A DNA stretch of 64,000 bases from Aphrophora alni (taxonomy: Eukaryota > Arthropoda > Insecta > Hemiptera > Aphrophoridae): NCBI GenBank assembly GCA_963513935.1, contig OY740768.1, forward strand, positions 62,041,523 through 62,105,522. Direction: 5' to 3'. Position numbers and translations under genes: made by a program. This document shows, piece after piece, positions 58,287 through 64,000 of the stretch (positions within the stretch are counted from its first letter, which is position 1; the number at the start of each line of letters is the position of its first letter). A model generated the notes under the pieces. That model did no database searches. It was not told the origin of the DNA and saw only the letters and a list, made by a program, of their open reading frames with translations.

Positions 58287-59635
58287 GTAAGTATCAGATA
58301 AATTCATCAAATAATAATATCATAATAATTCATCAATAAACTGTGCGAAATACGAAAAATATAATTAAGTATTCTCAAAAATTAAGCGTTTATTTCAAAT
58401 CAAGTAATAACGATTATTATTATTATTTTTTTAATTTCACCCTGCTTACTTTTGGTAGTTATTGATTTGGATAACTTGACTGTAGGAAATATATTTGTTT
58501 ATATGTTTACACTGCAAACTGTGAGGGTTTACAGATTTACAGGTGTTACATTATCGGAGTTACACCACATGGACTCCTCATGAATAACTTTAGACAGGCA
58601 CTTTCATGGCTATCCGGAGATTTTCCTTCAAACATTTATTAATTTTAAGTTACGTATTGTTTCTTACAACAACTATTATGGGGGGAAAATTATGGGCACA
58701 GGGATATTTAATATTATTTCGTATTTGAATTGCTTTAAAATCATACAAAATAACGGCAAATCTAAATTCTTTATGATAATAATAATCTATTTAAAATTTG
58801 ACTTATTCTGTGATTACGAAAAAATAATAGGTTAATAATAGTAATAATAATCTTTGTAAATTGAAAGATATTTTGTACGTAAGAGGCTTTATGAGAATTT
58901 GTTATAAAAAAAAATATATACATGAAGATTTAGTATATTGGTTTTAATTAATTTAATTGTAATTTTTAAAGGGTTATATTATTTGCAGTATTTCAGTTAG
59001 TAATAATGAATAATTATGTACACTATGATCGTTGTTTTAATGCTCATATAAAAAATCAATAATTATTAATTTTTATATTGGTATGATTATAAGTTTATAA
59101 AAATTTATTTACAAATCTGATTAATTTGGTAAAGTGCTCCAGAACACTAAATAATATTTTATTTTTACGTTATATTTTATACTTTTATTACTAGATGATT
59201 GTTACGTATTTAGAGCTAACAGTTTATAATTTTCATTAAGCAGGTTGTTGTTAAAAAAAAAAATGCACGATAGTATAGTGTTATGTTATCCAATTATAAT
59301 ACAATTGTAAATGCAATACCAATTTATGAGTTACATTTAAAAAAAAACTAATAATTTTAACTGATATAAAATAAATACTCAGTTTTATCATTGTTTAGGT
59401 TACAAAATATATTGTTCTAAAAATAAAAATAAAAAAACTATTAATAATTAAAAGAACGTGGCGAGAAGCTTAAGCCTTCATTTATGCAGTATTTATGTAT
59501 TATTGTTATTATGGTTATATCAATGAGAAAAAAAATCTAAAATAACAAGATAATGTTACTCAAAAACCGTTTACTCAGTAGCTTTCAAACCCATATAATA
59601 TGTATTCCATTTTGATTACAGGTACATAATAATAG
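58287..59635 (+). other. Intron 2 of gene B, 5' part
   Basis: AT-rich. It begins GTAAGTATCAGATAAATTCATC, close to the gene A intron. No gene seen. Confidence 0.6.
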
Positions 59636-62600
59636 TCTAATCTTTTACTGCAATTCTCTACTTCACACTTTAATTAATTTTGGGATATAACAAAGTTCCC
59701 ATGACAGTACTTAAAATACAACCACACTAAGAATGGTATAACTTAACTGTTAAGAACTTTCATAACTGAGCGTACTGCGTTACGGTAATAAATTACCTCT
59801 CATTCTGTCCCTGTGATTGGGACATAACAATGTACCAATGACGATACCTAGGCAACAACCACACTAAGGATGATATATCTTAACAGTTAAGCACTTTCTT
59901 AACTCAGCGTACTGCGTTACGGTAATAATTTACCTCTCATTCTGTCCCTGTGAGAGGGACATAACAATGTACCAATGACGATACCTAGGCAACAACCACA
60001 CTAAGGAAGATATATCTTAACAGTTAAGAACTTTCTTAACTCAGCGCACTGCGTTACCGTAAGAATTTACTTCTCATTGTGTCCCTGTGAGTGGGACATA
60101 ACAATGTACCAATGACGATACCTAGGCAACAACCACACTAAGAATGATATATCTTAACATTTAAGAACTTTCTTAACTGAGCGTACTGCGTTACGGAAAT
60201 AATTTACCTATCATTCTAACCCTATACCGGGACAAAACAATGTTCCAATGACCATATTTATTACACAACCAAACTACAGAAGCTATATCTTAACAGTTAA
60301 GAACGTTCTTATCTCTGCGTTCTACGTTACGGAAATAAAATACCTCTCATTCTAGCCACTTACAATAAAACACTTTATATTCTTACATTTATTACGACAT
60401 AGCAATTACTAATTTTTCAATGATGACACCTATTACATAAATACATTTAGTCCACCGTTTCTACAATATTTCGACCATCTCTAACTGACGGTAATACTTT
60501 ATTACTATAATTTATTTCACACACTATCCTTGTAATAGAAAATATAAACACTCCAATGATAACTTGTAGAACACATCCACGCTTAGCCTATTTTTGGACC
60601 TTTCCAAACTCTGTTGACTACTTAACTATAACAACGTACCTCACTTAGTAATTTATACTGGGGTATAATAACGCTCCACTTAGAACAAAAAACCACACTT
60701 AAATCGGCGTGTCTATTATTAAAAACAAATCCTTCTTCAGCATACAAACCTAATACAATCTTCTACCTTACACACTAACTTATACTAGGAGATAAAAATG
60801 TTCTAATGCTGACAAATAAGACACCACTACACTTAGACTGTTTTCTCTAATAATTCTAGACCTTTTATACCTCATCATAATAGTTGACTACAAAAGTCTA
60901 AAACGCACTTTAACTTGGGTTATAAATATGTGCAAAAGTTGAACAATAGAACACAATCTCACTTAGTCCGTTGTCTACTATATTAAGACATTCCATACCT
61001 AATTTTACCATATTACCAATTTTTTCCACTTTACACCTACCTGATACTGTGATATAAATTCTCCAATGTTGAATCTTAGAACACGAGCACAATAATAATT
61101 GTACAACATAAGTTTGTAGTTCTTTCTTAAATTATCTTATTATATTACTAGGATAATCTACCTCTCAATATAACATATACATAAAAATGAATTAAAGTAA
61201 AGCCCTAAAAATCAACGACACTTATACCGGCGTCTCTGATGTGTGCAGTCATTTCCTAACTCTGCTAAAACTTTGCTACATATATCAACCTCAGACTCTA
61301 GCTTACACAAGTACATACAAAACTAAAATAATTTACTCTAGACTCTAATCTTACTTTGGGACAAATTAATGTTACAATGTTGACTTAAGACACAACCACA
61401 CCTAAACCTGCGTCTCTACTACCTTTGTGTCAGCAATGTTTTGAAGTGTCCTAAGTCAGGTTACCCACTATATTACAATAATCTATCATATACTTAAACT
61501 TACACGGAGACATACAATAAGCCACACATACACATATAACAAAACTACATTTATACTTTAGTACTTACAGAGTTTAGATCTTCCATATACAGCACAGTAA
61601 TTTACTGCAATAACCCATATCACACAATCTACCTTATACAAGGAGATAACAATTTTCCAATTATGGCGCTTAAGTTACAACCACGATTCGAACAGTGTCA
61701 TTATTATTTTTAGAGCATCGCTAATCTTTCTTATTGGCTTACCTCACATTACAACTTAAACTAGCATATAAGTGTACCCCAATGATGACATTTAGGACAC
61801 AACCACATTAGTACAGGGAACACTTCATTGGTTAGATATTTTCTAAATGTGTATTCTACTTTACTGCAATAACTTACTTTATACCTTAACCGCAAGCTGG
61901 GACATGAAAATACACCAATGATGTACACAACTACACTTATACAAGCAAATTTACTTTTTTGAACTTTTTACTAACTCTACTTACACAAATTTATTACAAT
62001 AATTTCCTCACATACGAGTAATAACTATTGCTGTAACAAGAAACGCTCCAAGTGAAGACAATTGCTACAAAACAGCACTTATACCTGCGTCTCTACAATG
62101 TCTAACCATTCCTAAAATTGATTACTACGTCATACAGGGAATTACAACATCCCAATCATGATCTAAAAGGGAATTAAATCTATTCTTCAAGGTTTTATCA
62201 GTTGTACCTTCATGTTATGCTCTGTTATAAGGATAGAATGTGACATAAATTATTGTAGTGAACTAGTAAGCATAGGTAAAAATTGTATACACATTGTAGA
62301 GACACCGTTGATAGTGGGTCTCATCTTTGAACTTTTGTTATGTTATGGTAAAATGTTAGAGTATAAGGTAAATTATTCAAGTAAAACAATAACCTGAGTT
62401 CTATATAGGTTTACAAATAATAGAAACGCAGTTGAAAGTGTGATTGTGTAGACAGAGATATCATTGGATCATCGTCTTGTTCCAGTAACTTTTTACTGCG
62501 ACACAACAAAAGATAACAGATAACCTTGGGACACAACAACACTACAAACCTTGTTTCTTCAATAATTCTTACACCTTTTTCTAACCTATTACTACTTCAG

Positions 62601-62730
62601 TATATTAAGTTAGAGTGTTAGGTTAGTTATTAGGTTCTATATTACGCCTTAACCTAGTAAAAACATGAAAGATAGAAGTAACAGACAATAACATTCAAGT
62701 GAAAACCCAAATTAAATACGACTTAATTAA
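59636..62730. repeat. 137-bp satellite array with inverted segment
   Basis: GGGACATAACAATGTACCAATGACGATACC-type landmarks start at 59684, 59821, 59958, 60095 and 60231, spacing 136-137. The first four or five units are very similar (AACCACACTAAG, TATCTTAACAGTTAAG, ACTGCGTTACGGTAATAATTTACCTCTCATTCTGTCCCTG). From about 60360 to 62170 units decay. About 62190-62440 is in reverse orientation (GTGACATAAATTATTGTAGTGAA, GTAGAGACACCG), and forward motifs return at about 62510-62600. The same family, also with opposed arms, sits in gene A intron 2 at 2700-3500. Confidence 0.9.
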
Positions 62731-63460
62731 TACATTGGAATAACGATTTGTTTATTGTGTAGTATTCCATGATGGTCATAAATATATAAGTTCTAAAAAT
62801 ATAGTATTATACGAACAATTTTGAAAATAATATTAATTAAAGCTAAAAGAATAACAGAAATATACCAAGGTCGTGGTTTGAGATTTATTTGTTTTAAACA
62901 GTAGATATTTGTCCGTCGGGAAAGATGTGTGGACCTTTTGGATAGGAGTCTAAGGCGAAAGACCATTGCGGAACATCGCCTGTTGATTACTTAATTTCCT
63001 AAGACCACAAATAATAATAAAAAATGGTATAAGCGCTCAATAACTTCTATTTTAAGTTGTTATTAATGTTGTTTTAGTAGGGTTTTAACAATACTTCAAA
63101 CAATTTTAATAGTAATTCAAATATCTGGTTTCGAAATATTTAAAAATGTGGTGGAATTCGTTTCTTAATAAACTTACGTAACAAATTAGTACCGGGTTGC
63201 AAGTTTATAAAGAGTTATAATATTAACTATTCGTGGAGGAAAATGTAAACGATTTTATGAGCTACATAATTACAATTTATTACGAATTTTGTTTACAGAG
63301 TAATTTAGAGCAAAGTATTAAATATAAGCAAGGTATTGTTTTATTTTATAACTGAAGAAGGAGGCACTTACTTCATTATAGGAAATTGATTAACAGTTTA
63401 TGTTAATATTGTGTGTGTGATGTAAGTTACCTATATATTCTGTTCTTATTTTATATTTAG
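62731..63460 (+). other. Intron 2 of gene B, 3' part
   Basis: AT-rich sequence ending in TTATTTTATATTTAG (acceptor at 63460). No gene seen. Confidence 0.6.
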
Positions 63461-64000
63461 ATGCACACATAGATACGACATTGCAGTTGTGAAGTTAGCT
63501 ACACCACTTAAGTTCAGTGACAAAATAGCCGCAATAAAACTACCAAAACCAGTTACTCTAGGTAGGGATAACCTCGACAATACGTTTACATCAAAATTAT
63601 TTAACAGTAATAAAGAGTGTTTAATTTTAGGTTGGGGCTATGTTAGTATACCTGATAATACAAAAATTCTTGAAGAAAAATTACAGGTTGCTCAAGTCCC
63701 GCTAATTGGTCTTGATAATTGTAAAAGGGATTTTCATATTAAAAAAGGTAGAAGAAGACATCGAATAAAAACGGTCGTGTGTACCGATACTGACATCTGC
63801 TCCAAAAGTCATAATGGTAAAACTGGTATTTGCATAGGGGACAGTGGAGGTCCAATAATTTGTGACGGTGTGCAGGTTGGGGTGTCCTCTTGGAGTAAAA
63901 AATATTGTATAGGACCACATTCTCCTAATATGTATACTAGGGTCGAAGTTTGTGTAAAATGGATAAGAGATATCATGTCTGGAAAAAATATTGAAGGACT
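63461..64000 (+). CDS. S1 serine protease gene B, Asp/Ser exon (runs off window)
   Basis: Opens with the last base of the split Lys codon, then CTHRYDIAVVKLATP with the catalytic Asp, CLILGWGYVS, a basic KKGRRRHR loop, CTDTDICSKS, and TGICIGDSGGPIICDG with catalytic Ser195. GVSSWSKKYC and SPNMYTRVEVCVKWI follow, and the frame is still open at the window edge; gene A ends about 10 codons after the equivalent point. Hand alignment gives Gly189, Ser216 and Asn226 as in gene A. One extra Cys (VCVKW) is absent from gene A. Frame intact throughout. Confidence 0.93.

Noticed and set aside
59636..62170. Possible CRISPR or gene array because of regular 137-bp spacing
   Set aside because: Whole-unit repetition with progressive decay and no coding potential marks it as a satellite.

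Overview
The window is AT-rich animal DNA with GT-AG introns, a serine-protease gene pair, microsatellites and a dense load of decayed transposons. The protease style, errantivirus-like element, non-LTR elements and Polinton/Maverick remains point to an insect; a hemipteran is my guess and is not proven. No bacterial features (operons, ribosome binding sites, CRISPR) are present.

Backbone: two tandem plus-strand paralogues of a secreted S1 (chymotrypsin-fold) serine protease. Gene A enters from the left edge and shows its catalytic-His exon (100-374) and its last exon with Asp, Ser and stop (6392-6950). Gene B shows a signal peptide/propeptide/IIGG exon (28181-28411), a His exon (58009-58286) and an Asp/Ser exon (63461 to the window edge). 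Exon phases match between copies. Both share six extra cysteines and an unusual S1 pocket (Gly189, Ser216, Asn226 by hand alignment). Intron 1 of gene B is about 29.6 kb.

0.4-6.4 kb (gene A intron 2): a Gag-like relic, a satellite with two opposed arms, and a 5'-truncated R1/I-superfamily-like non-LTR element on the minus strand with A-tail and target-site duplication. 7-14.6 kb: mostly unexplained AT-rich DNA with blocks of a ~120-bp degenerate repeat. 14.7-17.6 kb: a truncated errantivirus-like (Ty3/gypsy with env) relic, minus strand. 18.1-19.1 kb: a 151-bp satellite built of three ~50-bp monomers. 20-28 kb: little beyond hairpin elements and an unrecognised ORF.

28.4-58.0 kb (gene B intron 1): foldback/MITE-like elements, long CA, CT and TA microsatellites, a perfect 143-bp-arm palindrome with a 3-base loop (40482-40770), a predicted three-exon nested gene for a ~97-residue secreted Thr-rich protein (39758-44166), a second isolated signal-peptide exon (47982-48030), a mariner-like transposase relic, a tyrosine-recombinase-like ORF pair, a Mutator-like transposase relic, and remains typical of a Polinton/Maverick (retroviral-like integrase, protein-primed DNA polymerase B) next to a BIR-RING (IAP-like) pseudogene split by a hAT-like MITE.

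58.3-63.5 kb (gene B intron 2): a 137-bp satellite of the same family as in intron 2 of gene A, again with inverted segments. The proteases are the only confidently functional genes. The nested secreted gene is the most interesting gene candidate; the IAP/Polinton region and the perfect palindrome are the most unusual structures.
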